Shown: positions 36,694-45,799, counted from the first letter of the stretch. The stretch is DNA of 64,000 nucleotides from Acholeplasmatales bacterium (GCA_017454375.1 JAFTDB010000031.1:62001-126000), one strand, 5' to 3'. Made by a program: numbers and translations. The notes: a model not told the origin generated them from the letters alone.

Positions 36694-37728
36694 ATGAAAA
36701 AGATATTTTATAGAATTAGTAAAATCTTAATATATATAGTTTTATCTTTAATTGTAGTTTTGATTTTAAATACTGTAATTGGTTCAGTAGTTTATGAGAA
36801 ATTATTTTATAGATATGAATATCCTGATTATGAGGTTACTCCAGGATTAGTATCATATGATAAGGTAAAAGATAATTATCCAAGAGAAAAGGTATCTTAT
36901 ATCTCTAATGGTGTTAAGCTACAAGGATATTATTACAATCAAAATGAGACTAATATGCTAGTGGTATTTTCTCATGGTATTAATGATGTATCAGATTCAT
37001 TATTGCCACTTCATATGTATTTTGTTGATAAGGGCTATAATGTATTTGCCTTCAACAATTCAGGCTGTGGAGAATCAGAAGGAAGAGCCCAAGGCTTCAC
37101 TGAGGCCTTTGTTGATTTAGACCATACCTTAACCTTTATGGAATCTGATAATAGATTTAAAGATTATAAAAAATTATTAGTAGGATTTTCTTGTGGAGCA
37201 TTTGCGGTAGGGGCTATAGGTAACTTAGATCATAAGAATATCTGTGGTTGTATCACAATATGTGGATTTAATAATTCTAAAACTGTACTCCAAGAAAAAG
37301 GTAAATTTTATACAGGACCGATTGCTTATTTTGGTATACCTGCCTTAAATGAGATAGAAAGATATAAGTTTGGTAATTACCTAGAATATACGGCTGTAGG
37401 TGGTATCAACCATTCTAACTTACCTACACTGGTGGTACATTCAAATGATGATCCAACTGTATCACCTGATGTAGAATCTATTATGAAAAGAAAAGATGAT
37501 ATTACTAATCCTAATGTATCATACTTGTCTATAGATAATCGTGGACATAGTGATGTATTTTATACAGATGAAGCTATAAAATACCAAAAAGAAGTATTAA
37601 ATGATTTATCTAAATTATCTTATGAAGATAAGAAAAATTATTGTAAAAATGTAGATGATTACAGGTTTAGTAAACTAGATTTTAATTTAACAAAAGCTTT
37701 TGATGAATTATGCCAGAAAATGGCATAA
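36694..37728 (+). CDS. Membrane-anchored alpha/beta hydrolase
   Basis: A 344-residue hydrolase with one N-terminal hydrophobic helix (about 8-32). The fold motifs are VVFSHGINDVSDSLLPL (oxyanion strand), FNNSGCGESEG, the nucleophile elbow GFSCG with Ser166, and DNRGHSDVFY for the His. It closely resembles the hydrolase at 43510 in order of motifs, including the PDYEVTPGL / PNYDLKPGI segment, so the two are paralogues. Substrate unknown; serine hydrolase activity is likely. Confidence 0.88.
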   Translation: MKKIFYRISKILIYIVLSLIVVLILNTVIGSVVYEKLFYRYEYPDYEVTPGLVSYDKVKDNYPREKVSYISNGVKLQGYYYNQNETNMLVVFSHGINDVSDSLLPLHMYFVDKGYNVFAFNNSGCGESEGRAQGFTEAFVDLDHTLTFMESDNRFKDYKKLLVGFSCGAFAVGAIGNLDHKNICGCITICGFNNSKTVLQEKGKFYTGPIAYFGIPALNEIERYKFGNYLEYTAVGGINHSNLPTLVVHSNDDPTVSPDVESIMKRKDDITNPNVSYLSIDNRGHSDVFYTDEAIKYQKEVLNDLSKLSYEDKKNYCKNVDDYRFSKLDFNLTKAFDELCQKMA

Positions 37729-37733
37729 TTTTT
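37706..37733 (+). terminator. Terminator overlapping the hydrolase 3' end
   Basis: Stem AATTATGCCA/TGGCATAATT with loop GAAAA, followed by Ts. The last codons of the hydrolase form the stem. Confidence 0.85.
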
Positions 37734-37735
37734 CC

Positions 37736-37764
37736 TTGTATAAAGGGATTTTTTAATATATAAT
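37736..37764 (+). promoter_or_regulatory. Promoter of the M13 peptidase gene
   Basis: TTGTAT (37736-37741), 17-base spacer, TATAAT (37759-37764). Confidence 0.7.
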
Positions 37765-37797
37765 TATTCAAAATGTAAATAAGAGAGGGTAGAAAAA

Positions 37798-39690
37798 ATG
37801 GAAAATGTAAGAATTCAAGATGACTTATTTTTATATGTAAATCAAGAAAAATTAGAACAATTAGTTATTCCTGAAGATAGACCAACTGCTGGTGGTTTTG
37901 CTGAACTTCATGAGAATGTAGAAAAACTAATGATGAATGAATTTAAGACATTAGAAAAAGAAGAGGATATCAAGGATGAAAATCTAAGAAAAGCAGTTGA
38001 CCTATATTCTATTGCTAGAAACGTAAAGAAGAGAAATAGCCAAGGTATTAAGCCAATTATGAAGGATTTAACTGTAATTAGATCTACAGCTGATATGACT
38101 TTATTAAATAGAAGATTATATACATTCGTATTAAATTCATATCCACTACCATTTAATTTTGGTGTAGATGTAGATATGAAGGATTCTAATAAGCATTGTA
38201 TTATGTTATCAGGTCCTAGAACAATCTTACCTGATACAACAATGTATAAGGATGAAAACCAAAAGAAGAAGCTTCTAGATATCTGGAGTGGCATAGCTTC
38301 TCAAGTATTAAGCCACACTGACTTAACTGAAGAAGAAAGACAACAATATCTAAATGATACTTTAGAATTTGATGCTATCATTGCTACACTTGTTAAATCA
38401 AGTGAGGAATGGAGTGAATACACTAAGTGCTATAATCCATATACTACTAATAAAGTAAATAGATTATTAAAGCCATTCAAATTCAAAAATTGCTTAAAGA
38501 AGATTTTTGGCTATGTACCAGAAGAAATCATTGTTGCAGACCCAAGATTCTTAAAAGGATTTAATACATTATTCAATGAAGAAACTTATGAAAAATATAT
38601 TCACTGGTCATATATGTGGTTCTTATTCTCTAATGGTGCATATCTATCAGAAGAATTAAGAGATTTATGTGGTGCATTCAGAAGAACATTATCTGGTATT
38701 GCTAAGCCAACTGAACCAGTTAAATTTGCATATCAATTAGCATCATCTGTATTTGATAAGCCAATAGGCCTATATTATGGAAAGAAATATTTTGGTGAAG
38801 AAGCTAAAAAAGATGTTGTTGATATGGTTAAGCAAATTATAGCTGCATATAAGGAAAGAATAGCTAATAGTGATATCTTATGTGATGCCACTAAGGCTAA
38901 GGCTATCTTAAAGCTTGATACAATGAAGATTAAGATGGGCTATCCTGATAAGGCAGAAGAAATATTTGATAAGTTTGAAGTAAATAAGAAAGATTCTTTA
39001 TTCAAAACTTTATCTAATATTCGTAAGGTTAAATTCTTTGATGAGGTTGATAGATTAAACAAGCCTGTTGATAAGACTAAATGGCAAATGCCAGGTCATA
39101 TGGTAAATGCTTGTTATGACCCATCATGCAATGACATTACATTCCCTGCCGCAATCTTACAACCACCATTCTATTCAATCAATCAAACTAGATCACAAAA
39201 TCTAGGTGGTATTGGTGCTGTAATTGGTCACGAGATTTCTCATGCCTTCGATAATAACGGTGCTCAAATGGATGAGAATGGCAACATCAATAACTGGTGG
39301 ACAAAAGAAGACTATAAGAAGTTTGAAAAGAAAACTAAAGAAATGATTAGAGAATTTGATGGAATTACATTACCTTGGGGTGAAGTTAATTCTAAACTAA
39401 TCGTTAGTGAAAATATTGCTGATAACGGTGGTATGGCAGTTACTCTTCATATTATGAAGGATATGAAGGATGCTAATTATGAAGAATACTTCATCAATTG
39501 GGCTAAGGTATGGTGCCAAAAGGCAAAACCAGAATATCAAGCATTACTATTAAAGGTAGATGTACACGGACCAGTTCTATTAAGAACTAATATGCCTCCT
39601 CGTAACTTCGATGAATGGTATGAAACATTTAATGTTAAAAAGACTGATAAGATGTACATAGAACCTAAAAAGAGAGTCGTAATATGGTAA
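37798..39690 (+). CDS. pepO: M13-family zinc endopeptidase, PepO-like
   Basis: A 630-residue neprilysin-type oligopeptidase. The zinc motif HEISH is in GAVIGHEISHAFDNNGAQMDENG, the third ligand Glu in SENIADNGG, and substrate-binding NACYDP plus the C-terminal VHGPVLLRTNMPPRNFDEWY are all present. There is no signal peptide or TM helix, so it is the cytoplasmic PepO form. It has its own promoter and ends at a long hairpin. Confidence 0.95.
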   Translation: MENVRIQDDLFLYVNQEKLEQLVIPEDRPTAGGFAELHENVEKLMMNEFKTLEKEEDIKDENLRKAVDLYSIARNVKKRNSQGIKPIMKDLTVIRSTADMTLLNRRLYTFVLNSYPLPFNFGVDVDMKDSNKHCIMLSGPRTILPDTTMYKDENQKKKLLDIWSGIASQVLSHTDLTEEERQQYLNDTLEFDAIIATLVKSSEEWSEYTKCYNPYTTNKVNRLLKPFKFKNCLKKIFGYVPEEIIVADPRFLKGFNTLFNEETYEKYIHWSYMWFLFSNGAYLSEELRDLCGAFRRTLSGIAKPTEPVKFAYQLASSVFDKPIGLYYGKKYFGEEAKKDVVDMVKQIIAAYKERIANSDILCDATKAKAILKLDTMKIKMGYPDKAEEIFDKFEVNKKDSLFKTLSNIRKVKFFDEVDRLNKPVDKTKWQMPGHMVNACYDPSCNDITFPAAILQPPFYSINQTRSQNLGGIGAVIGHEISHAFDNNGAQMDENGNINNWWTKEDYKKFEKKTKEMIREFDGITLPWGEVNSKLIVSENIADNGGMAVTLHIMKDMKDANYEEYFINWAKVWCQKAKPEYQALLLKVDVHGPVLLRTNMPPRNFDEWYETFNVKKTDKMYIEPKKRVVIW

Positions 39691-39699
39691 TTAAAAAAG

Positions 39700-39750
39700 G
39701 GGCTGTGAAAAAAACTAACTTTTAAAAATTAGGGTTTCACAGCCCTTTTT
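39700..39750 (+). terminator. Long hairpin terminator after pepO
   Basis: GGGCTGTGAAA (39700-39710) pairs with TTTCACAGCCC (39735-39745), with a second inner pairing CTAA/TTAG, then T5. The sequence GGGGCTGTGAAA also resembles terminal repeats of some transposons, but no transposase is nearby. Confidence 0.85.
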
Positions 39751-39793
39751 ATTATTACTTAAGCAATCGTTTTTTAAATTAACATAACATTTA

Positions 39794-39822
39794 TTGAAAA
39801 CGCTATCTAAAAGTGTTAGAAT
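39794..39822 (+). promoter_or_regulatory. Promoter of the secreted peptidase-like gene
   Basis: TTGAAA (39794-39799), 17-base spacer, extended -10 TGTTAGAAT (39814-39822). Confidence 0.75.
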
Positions 39823-39860
39823 AGCAATTGGTGGGAATTTAATAAAAAAAAGAGTGTAAA

Positions 39861-41133
39861 ATGAAGATAATTAGTGCAATTATATTAGGAATAATTGGTA
39901 TACTTTCGCCTTATTTGGAAGAAGGAGACAAATTGATTAACGAATCACTTGATAACATTTGTGAATATATTGATAATCATATTGATGATTTTAATTCAAT
40001 TTTAAAATTAAATGGATATGATTTAGTCGTTAATAATATCGAAAATTACGATATTACAATTGATTCTGTCGATGGAAATTTCGATGGAAAAATATTGTTT
40101 ATCAATAGCAAAGAATTTTATTTTACAATTGGTGAAGGCTTAATTCTGTATGATTATGGATTTTATGCCTCAGATTTGATGTACAAATATGCCAAAAATG
40201 GACAATTAATTTTTAATGTAATCACAGGCTATTTTTATAGAGACGGAGATAGTATTGTATCATTAAATGGATATGATTCTAATTGTGAATATTTATGTGG
40301 CAATGATCATTATGAGGGACAGGCTACTAATATGTCAGGAGCAGGAGGAATAGAAAATCCGGATTTATATATAAAAACTAGATATGGTGATGGGTGGATT
40401 TTGGATTCAGAAAACACACTAACATATAGAACAAATTCTTATGAACCATATAAGAGAATGGAAGGATTTGAACAAAATAATTATAATTGTTATTATTGGG
40501 ATGACAGAGCTGGAAATCAAGTTTTCGAAGGAAACTGTTGTGTTGTTGCACCTTTTACAGTTGCAAGATATATTTTAAGGAAATTATATTCTTATACAAA
40601 TTATGCTTATGCTAATGTGGAGCTTTATGATCCAAGATCAGAAGAAAGGGATTATTTTTTATCTAAAAATATAGTCGATGAAGGTGCTGGAAATTATCTA
40701 GAACCTGAGAGTAATAGACGATGGTGTGAATTATATAGAAGAATAAGGCGTACTGCTTATCAAGAATTTGGCAAAACTGAATATTTAACTATATTTCAAT
40801 CTTCTGCTGTCTTAGAAAAAGTAATGAATCATTACTATATAACTGTTGATGCTAATGAAAATGTTGATTGGGGGTGTATATGTAAATGTGTATAAAAATG
40901 AAATAGACAACGGTTGGCCATTAATGTGGAGTACATCAACTAACACATATGGGGCCCATACAATGGCTGTTGCAGGATATAGAATTTACTCCAAAGAAGA
41001 GGGTTGGTGGATTTTTAAAGAAAAAAAATACAAGAACCTTGCTGAAATAAGGGATGGATGGGTTGAAAATCCTCGCTATTTTGATTTTAGTGCTTATACA
41101 GGCTTTGCTGCACTAGTAAATATTAGTCATTAG
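39861..41133 (+). pseudogene. Secreted cysteine-peptidase-like protein, frameshifted
   Basis: Two overlapping frames form one gene. The first (39861-40895) has a signal-like hydrophobic N-terminus (MKIISAIILGIIGIL) and a candidate nucleophile Cys in EGNCCVVAPF (C226/C227). The second (to 41133) carries GWPLMW and GAHTMAVAGYR, the His-containing part of a papain-, C39- or C10-like peptidase. The break is at the G5 run 40870-40874: removing one G joins W337 to GVYVNVY and gives 423 residues. A real frameshift, a sequencing error or programmed shifting are all possible. The N-terminal 220 residues are unrecognised. Promoter and ribosome binding site upstream look intact. Confidence 0.7.
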
Positions 41134-41143
41134 GAGGCAACAT

Positions 41144-41605
41144 ATGAGAAGAAAACATTTATTCTTATTCATTTTTGTTTTTTTGTGTAATCTATTTGCA
41201 CTATCATCTTGCCATTATGTCCATCAAGTTTTTTATGTTGAAGGCGCCAAAATTGAAAGAAATAATTATACAATAGAATATAATTCAATTGATTATCAGG
41301 AAGATACTATAGTTGAACTAAAGATAACAAAGAAAAATGATAATGATTTATTTATTAAAAGTGCAATAGCACATAGTCCTCTTGGAAGTTATAGAGAAGA
41401 ACCAAAAGAAGTATATTTTAATGATATATTACAAGAAAATAAAGAAAAAATATCATTAACAAGCAAAATTACAAATGTTAGGCTTATATATCCAATTGAA
41501 GTAAAGTATGGTAAACTTTATTTGTCATTATCAGATGAATTATACAATTTGAGATTAGAAACTAGAGAATATCTTTATGGTACAACTACTACACAAGCAA
41601 GTTGA
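41144..41605 (+). CDS. Small lipoprotein (153 aa)
   Basis: Unrecognised lipoprotein with a basic start (MRRKH), hydrophobic stretch and lipobox ALSSC (acylated Cys23). The mature part is about 130 residues, beta-rich by eye, ending in a Thr-rich tail. TAGGAGG overlapping the stop of the preceding gene serves as ribosome binding site, so it is cotranscribed with the peptidase-like gene. It might inhibit, anchor or assist that protein, by analogy with other secreted protease pairs; nothing in the sequence proves it. Confidence 0.78.
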   Translation: MRRKHLFLFIFVFLCNLFALSSCHYVHQVFYVEGAKIERNNYTIEYNSIDYQEDTIVELKITKKNDNDLFIKSAIAHSPLGSYREEPKEVYFNDILQENKEKISLTSKITNVRLIYPIEVKYGKLYLSLSDELYNLRLETREYLYGTTTTQAS

Positions 41606-41612
41606 TATAATT

Positions 41613-41644
41613 AAAAAGCTACAGTTTTATGCTGTAGCTTTTTT
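41613..41644. terminator. Bidirectional terminator
   Basis: Stem AAAAAGCTACAG/CTGTAGCTTTTT with a seven-base loop. The stop codon of the deacetylase on the minus strand lies in the loop. Confidence 0.92.
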
Positions 41645-42457
41645 GATGTAATCTTCAATTGTGATAAATTCAAATCTATTATCTTTTAGATAATTTATTA
41701 GCCATTCAATCTTCTTAGGATATGATTTAAAATTAGCTTTTAAATAGATTATATCTAAAGGATTGAATATCTTAATATTAGGCTTTTTAGATTTAGATAA
41801 TTCAAATGGATGAATATAGAATACATAGCTATTATGATTCTTAAGATATTTCATTATCTTATGCTTCATAATTACCCATGGTGTAAGACGCATAAAAGCG
41901 CCACCACCTATGTTACTGCCTTTAAAAGAAGTAGGTGGTATTTCATAAAATAAATTATCTGTATAAATGTTATCATTTAATTCTTTATATGATTTTAATT
42001 CATCTAATTTATTAGTATTATACAAGGCAGAAGAATCATATTTAAAATGTTTTTTAATTATATTTAATTTATAATTATTTATTTTAAACATTGGGGCTCT
42101 AAAGCCTTCTACATCAATATTAAGTATATCTTTAAATCTATTTTTAGCTTTAACTAATTTATCTTCAAATTCTTCATTATCAATATTTAATATTGAATCA
42201 TGAAGATAGCCATGAAGAGATACCTTATGGCCATTTTCTATGGCATTTTTTAATGTATCAACATTATCATCTAGTGATGAATCAACTGTAAATAATGTTG
42301 ATTTAATATTGTATTTATCTAAAATATTTAAATAATTTTCTACTCCGTCATAACAATTATTGCCTATCCTTTTTGGATTTCTTTTTCTTACACAGCTTGT
42401 GTCATAAAAAGATTCTATATCCATGGTGAAGAAGGCATATTTAGTTAAGGTGTTCAT
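41627..42457 (-). CDS. Polysaccharide deacetylase (NodB-type)
   Basis: A 276-residue CE4-like protein that would remove acyl groups from a glycan. Motif 1 is FFTMDIESF, motif 2 GHKVSLHGYLHD supplies metal-binding His residues, motif 3 is EGFRAPMFKIN, and a late VFYIHPFEL provides the C-terminal His. There is no signal peptide or TM helix, which is unusual for peptidoglycan deacetylases and closer to the cytoplasmic or DUF3473-like branch that works on polysaccharide precursors. It overlaps the upstream hydrolase gene by 17 bases and shares its transcript. Confidence 0.85.
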   Translation of the reverse strand: MNTLTKYAFFTMDIESFYDTSCVRKRNPKRIGNNCYDGVENYLNILDKYNIKSTLFTVDSSLDDNVDTLKNAIENGHKVSLHGYLHDSILNIDNEEFEDKLVKAKNRFKDILNIDVEGFRAPMFKINNYKLNIIKKHFKYDSSALYNTNKLDELKSYKELNDNIYTDNLFYEIPPTSFKGSNIGGGAFMRLTPWVIMKHKIMKYLKNHNSYVFYIHPFELSKSKKPNIKIFNPLDIIYLKANFKSYPKKIEWLINYLKDNRFEFITIEDYIKKATA

Positions 42458-43400
42458 TACAAAAATCCTTTACTGCCTTATCATATTTTTCTAGGTTGTT
42501 GATTCTAATGTGGGAATGAGCTCCATGATCGAACCATACGATTTGTTTTTCACCGGGAGTAATGTTATATAAATATTCAGATTTATGAGGTAAAGAGAAT
42601 TTATCTTCTTTACTATATAAGAATAAGATAGGTTTATCTAGCTTTAATAATGCTTTTTCTGGACCATATGATTTCATATCAACACCAGTTTTAATCTTCA
42701 TTATTAATCTAACAAATTCAATGAATGGATGAACTGGTCTTTTTTCATAAATCATATGAGTTTTGAATGTCTCATAAAATGTTGTGTACATTCCATCTGT
42801 GATAATAGCCTTGAAGTAGTCCTTATCAGTAGAAGTAATAGCGTATAGTGCTGTTGCGGAACCTATACAAATACCATGTAGAACGAATTTATTAATATTA
42901 TATTTTGTATGAATTAATTTAGCCCAGGCTTGGATATCCTTATATTCCTTTAAGCCTACTGTATTATATTTGCCTTCAGATAATCCATGTGCACGTGAAT
43001 CAACTACTAAGATGTTGTAGCCCATATCTGAATATGGTTTAGCATAATAATATGAATACCATAAAGATTCGGTTCTACCTTGTAAGATGATTACACATTT
43101 ATCAGAACCGAAATTGAAATATTCACCTACTAAATGTAGTCCATCATTTTCAATTTCAACTTCCTCAATTTTGTCTTTAAAGCCTGCTGCCCATTCAAGA
43201 CCAATATTGTACATTGCCATCTGTTCAACATTATCAGGGGCGCTGCATTCTCTTAGCCATTTATTTTTATCATTTCTTACTAGCTGGGCATTAAATACCT
43301 TATTTGCGATAATGAATGGAGGAAGAATTCCAAATAAAATTATCACAAGAAGTACAATTCCTATTATTAAAAATGTAATGCCAACTGCGGACATTAACAT
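42441..43400 (-). CDS. Membrane-anchored alpha/beta hydrolase with Cys at the nucleophile
   Basis: A 319-residue hydrolase with an N-terminal hydrophobic helix (about 6-30). The fold is clear: VIILQGRTESLW, VVDSRAHGLSEGKYNTVG, PILFLYSKEDKFSLPHKSEYLY and DHGAHSHIR with the His. At the nucleophile elbow the usual GxSxG reads GICIG, with Cys178 encoded by TGT. The same position is Ser in the three other hydrolases of this region. A Cys nucleophile occurs in dienelactone-hydrolase-like enzymes. It resembles the protein at 44565 most. ATG 43400 follows GGTGGTGAT. Confidence 0.87.
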   Translation of the reverse strand: MLMSAVGITFLIIGIVLLVIILFGILPPFIIANKVFNAQLVRNDKNKWLRECSAPDNVEQMAMYNIGLEWAAGFKDKIEEVEIENDGLHLVGEYFNFGSDKCVIILQGRTESLWYSYYYAKPYSDMGYNILVVDSRAHGLSEGKYNTVGLKEYKDIQAWAKLIHTKYNINKFVLHGICIGSATALYAITSTDKDYFKAIITDGMYTTFYETFKTHMIYEKRPVHPFIEFVRLIMKIKTGVDMKSYGPEKALLKLDKPILFLYSKEDKFSLPHKSEYLYNITPGEKQIVWFDHGAHSHIRINNLEKYDKAVKDFCNEHLN

Positions 43401-43423
43401 AATATCACCACCAATTTCATATA

Positions 43424-43432
43424 ATTATATCA
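43424..43432 (-). promoter_or_regulatory. Extended -10 of the deacetylase operon
   Basis: TGATATAAT on the minus strand, 24 bases before the ATG. No good -35 is seen at the expected distance. Confidence 0.5.
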
Positions 43433-43509
43433 AAAATAGTGGTGATATTCTATAAGAATTACTAGAAATATCGGCTTATGTGAATTATAATTAATTAATA
43501 GGTGTTATT

Positions 43510-44562
43510 ATGAAAAGAAATGTTAGAGACAATATAATGTTATTACTAGCTCCAGCCTTAGGTTTAAGTGGTACAGTTGTTGCAGGATATGTAAAAACCT
43601 ATGATTCATTCTTTAAAAGATATGAAAGACCTAATTATGATTTAAAGCCTGGTATTAATAACATTAAAAGAATTGATTCTAAAATTAAATATGATGATGT
43701 TGAATTCTATTCTGGTGGAGTTAAATTAAGAGGAAGATATTTTAAATCATCATTCTCTAAGGGGGTAGTAATATGCGCTCATGGTATCCACGCTGGTGGA
43801 GATGATTTATTACCTTTTGCCTTATATTTTTTTAAGCACCATTTTTCAGTACTTTTATTCAATTATAAAGGTACTTACGATAGTGAAGGTGATTCAACTG
43901 TTGGTATGTGTGAATCAATTGTCGATTTGGATGCAGCAATCAACTATGTAAAGACTGATCCACTATTTGATCATCAGCCTATCTATTTATTTGGCCATTC
44001 TTGGGGTGGATATGCTGTATGTTCTGCGTTATGCTTACATAAGGATATTAAGGCAGTAGCTGAGGTATCAGGACTAAATGATGGATATACAATGATACTT
44101 GAAAAGGGAGAAGAATATGCAGGTAAGCTTGCAGATTTACCAAAGCCTTTTTTAAATTATTATCAAAAATATTTATTTAAGGATTACGTAAACTGTAATG
44201 CTACACTTGGTATTAATTCAAGTAATACAAAGGTATTAATAGCCCATGGTGTAGAAGACAAGGTAATAAGCTATAATTACCAAGCCATCATAGCTCATAA
44301 GGATGAATTTACTAATCCTAATGTTAGATATTATTATGGTCTTGGTGTAAATGGATATCATACTGATATCTTATATTCTAAAGAATCATTTTTGTATAGA
44401 AAAGAAGTAGATAGTGGATTGAAACTTTTAGGCTTTAATAAGAAAAGAAAGCTAATGGATGATGAAATTAAAGAATATGTAGATAAGGTTGACCACAACG
44501 AATATAGTGAAGTTAATAAAGAATTAATGGATGAAATTATAAAAATGTTTAATGAGAGATAG
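43510..44562 (+). CDS. Alpha/beta hydrolase, paralogue of the 36694 gene
   Basis: A 350-residue hydrolase with an N-terminal hydrophobic stretch. Motifs: VVICAHGIHAGGDDLLPFALYF, FNYKGTYDSEGDS, nucleophile elbow FGHSWGG with Ser164, and GYHTDILYS for the His. The pattern DSLLPLHMYF / DDLLPFALYF and the N-terminal RYERPNYDLKPG show it is a duplicate of the hydrolase at 36694. ATG follows AGGTG. It is followed after two bases by a third hydrolase gene on the same strand. Confidence 0.88.
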   Translation: MKRNVRDNIMLLLAPALGLSGTVVAGYVKTYDSFFKRYERPNYDLKPGINNIKRIDSKIKYDDVEFYSGGVKLRGRYFKSSFSKGVVICAHGIHAGGDDLLPFALYFFKHHFSVLLFNYKGTYDSEGDSTVGMCESIVDLDAAINYVKTDPLFDHQPIYLFGHSWGGYAVCSALCLHKDIKAVAEVSGLNDGYTMILEKGEEYAGKLADLPKPFLNYYQKYLFKDYVNCNATLGINSSNTKVLIAHGVEDKVISYNYQAIIAHKDEFTNPNVRYYYGLGVNGYHTDILYSKESFLYRKEVDSGLKLLGFNKKRKLMDDEIKEYVDKVDHNEYSEVNKELMDEIIKMFNER

Positions 44563-44564
44563 GT

Positions 44565-45485
44565 ATGGCTTGGTATTATATTTTATTAATTATTTTAGGA
44601 ATAATTTTAATAATTTATTTAGTGACTTTGTGGTTCTCTTTTCGCACTGTTTTTAAGCGTGGAAGTAATAAGCCTTTAACTGAGGTTGATTTAACAAAAA
44701 CACATTATGCTCCATATATAGATGTTTTATATAAAAACATGAATGAGATGTTTTCAAGACAATATGAAGAAGTATATATAAATAATGGTAAAATAAGGTT
44801 ATATGGTAGATATTTTAATAACAATTCTAAAACAACAATTATAATGGTTCATGGATATCGTGCAGTGCCTTATAGTAATTTTTCATATCAAGCTAATTAT
44901 TTTTTAAATCATGGCTATAATATATTTTTTCCATATCAAAGAGCACATGACAAGTGTGATGGTAGGTTTATTACATTTGGCTATAAGGAGATGCATGATA
45001 TTAATAAATGGGTAGAATTTATCCATGAAAAATATCAGGTAAATATTATCCTATATGGTACATCTATGGGGGCAGCTACAGTAGTTAATACGGCTGGTAA
45101 TTATCACCATGATTATTTAAAGGGAGTAATAGAGGATTGTGGATTTTTAAGGGCTTATGATGCTATAAAAGAAGCATTTAAAAATAATGGGTATCATCCA
45201 AATTTTGTAATGCAGCCATTAAGATTATGCACAAGACTTGCAGGGTTTAGTATTATTAGGAATCAGCCTTATGATAATGTAGGTAAAATAAATGTTCCAA
45301 TAATTTTTATTCATTCAAAATTAGATAAGGAAATACCTTATCAATCTGCAGAAATATTATACGAAAAAGCAAATAATCCTAAGCTTCTAATATTAAATGA
45401 AATAGGAGGCCATACAACAGGGTTTATGACCTCAAAAGAAGAAACTAAAGAAGAAATATTAGAGTTTATGAAAAAAATGATTTAG
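44565..45485 (+). CDS. Membrane-anchored alpha/beta hydrolase
   Basis: A 306-residue hydrolase with a strong N-terminal hydrophobic helix (about 3-28). Motifs: TIIMVHGYRAVPYS, PYQRAHDKCDGRFITFGYKE, nucleophile elbow YGTSMGAATV with Ser167, PIIFIHSKLDKEIPYQSAEILY and GGHTTGF for the His. It is most similar to the gene at 42441, which has Cys at the nucleophile position. It is probably cotranscribed with the hydrolase at 43510. Substrate unknown. Confidence 0.88.
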   Translation: MAWYYILLIILGIILIIYLVTLWFSFRTVFKRGSNKPLTEVDLTKTHYAPYIDVLYKNMNEMFSRQYEEVYINNGKIRLYGRYFNNNSKTTIIMVHGYRAVPYSNFSYQANYFLNHGYNIFFPYQRAHDKCDGRFITFGYKEMHDINKWVEFIHEKYQVNIILYGTSMGAATVVNTAGNYHHDYLKGVIEDCGFLRAYDAIKEAFKNNGYHPNFVMQPLRLCTRLAGFSIIRNQPYDNVGKINVPIIFIHSKLDKEIPYQSAEILYEKANNPKLLILNEIGGHTTGFMTSKEETKEEILEFMKKMI

Positions 45486-45490
45486 GATTA

Positions 45491-45518
45491 TTGACAATTA
45501 AAAATGTTGATTTATAAT
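45491..45518 (+). promoter_or_regulatory. Strong promoter of the Asn T-box leader
   Basis: Consensus TTGACA (45491-45496), 16-base spacer, consensus TATAAT (45513-45518). Confidence 0.88.
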
Positions 45519-45524
45519 AAAAAG

Positions 45525-45787
45525 AAATAAAAACGAAGACGAAGAAAAGTAATTTGATGTAAAATCAATAAGCGAGCTATAGATGATGAAAGGTAGCGAT
45601 ATATAAGTCAAATGAAGAACACTTCTGAGTTGCATCCTGAAATTATATAAAGTAGGGAGAGCCGGGCAGCCCGTTATAGCTTATATCTTTGATGGAAGAT
45701 GAAAAGAGACTGGGATAACCAGTAAATTAGGTGGCACCGCGGATTACAGCTATTCGTCCTAAAATATTAGGAGAATAGCTGTTTTTT
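45525..45787 (+). promoter_or_regulatory. T-box riboswitch, asparagine specific
   Basis: The T-box AGGTGGCACCGCGG is at 45729-45742. In Stem I, GAAG (near 45536) pairs with CTTC (45622-45625); AGTA is on the 5' side and ATTTGA/TCAAAT above it. The specifier codon is AAC at 45618-45620, followed by A. The terminator pairs ACAGCTATTC (45746-45755) with GAATAGCTGT (45773-45782) and runs into T6. It fills the 314-base gap before asparagine synthetase. Confidence 0.94.
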
Positions 45788-45799
45788 ATTGGAGGAAAA

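Noticed and set aside
40870-40874. Phase-variable homopolymer tract
   Set aside because: Five Gs is short for slippage-driven phase variation; noted only as a possibility until reads are inspected.
40846-41133. Separate 95-residue gene
   Set aside because: Its ATG lies within the preceding frame without a ribosome binding site, and its content completes the peptidase core; a frameshift at the G5 run explains it better.
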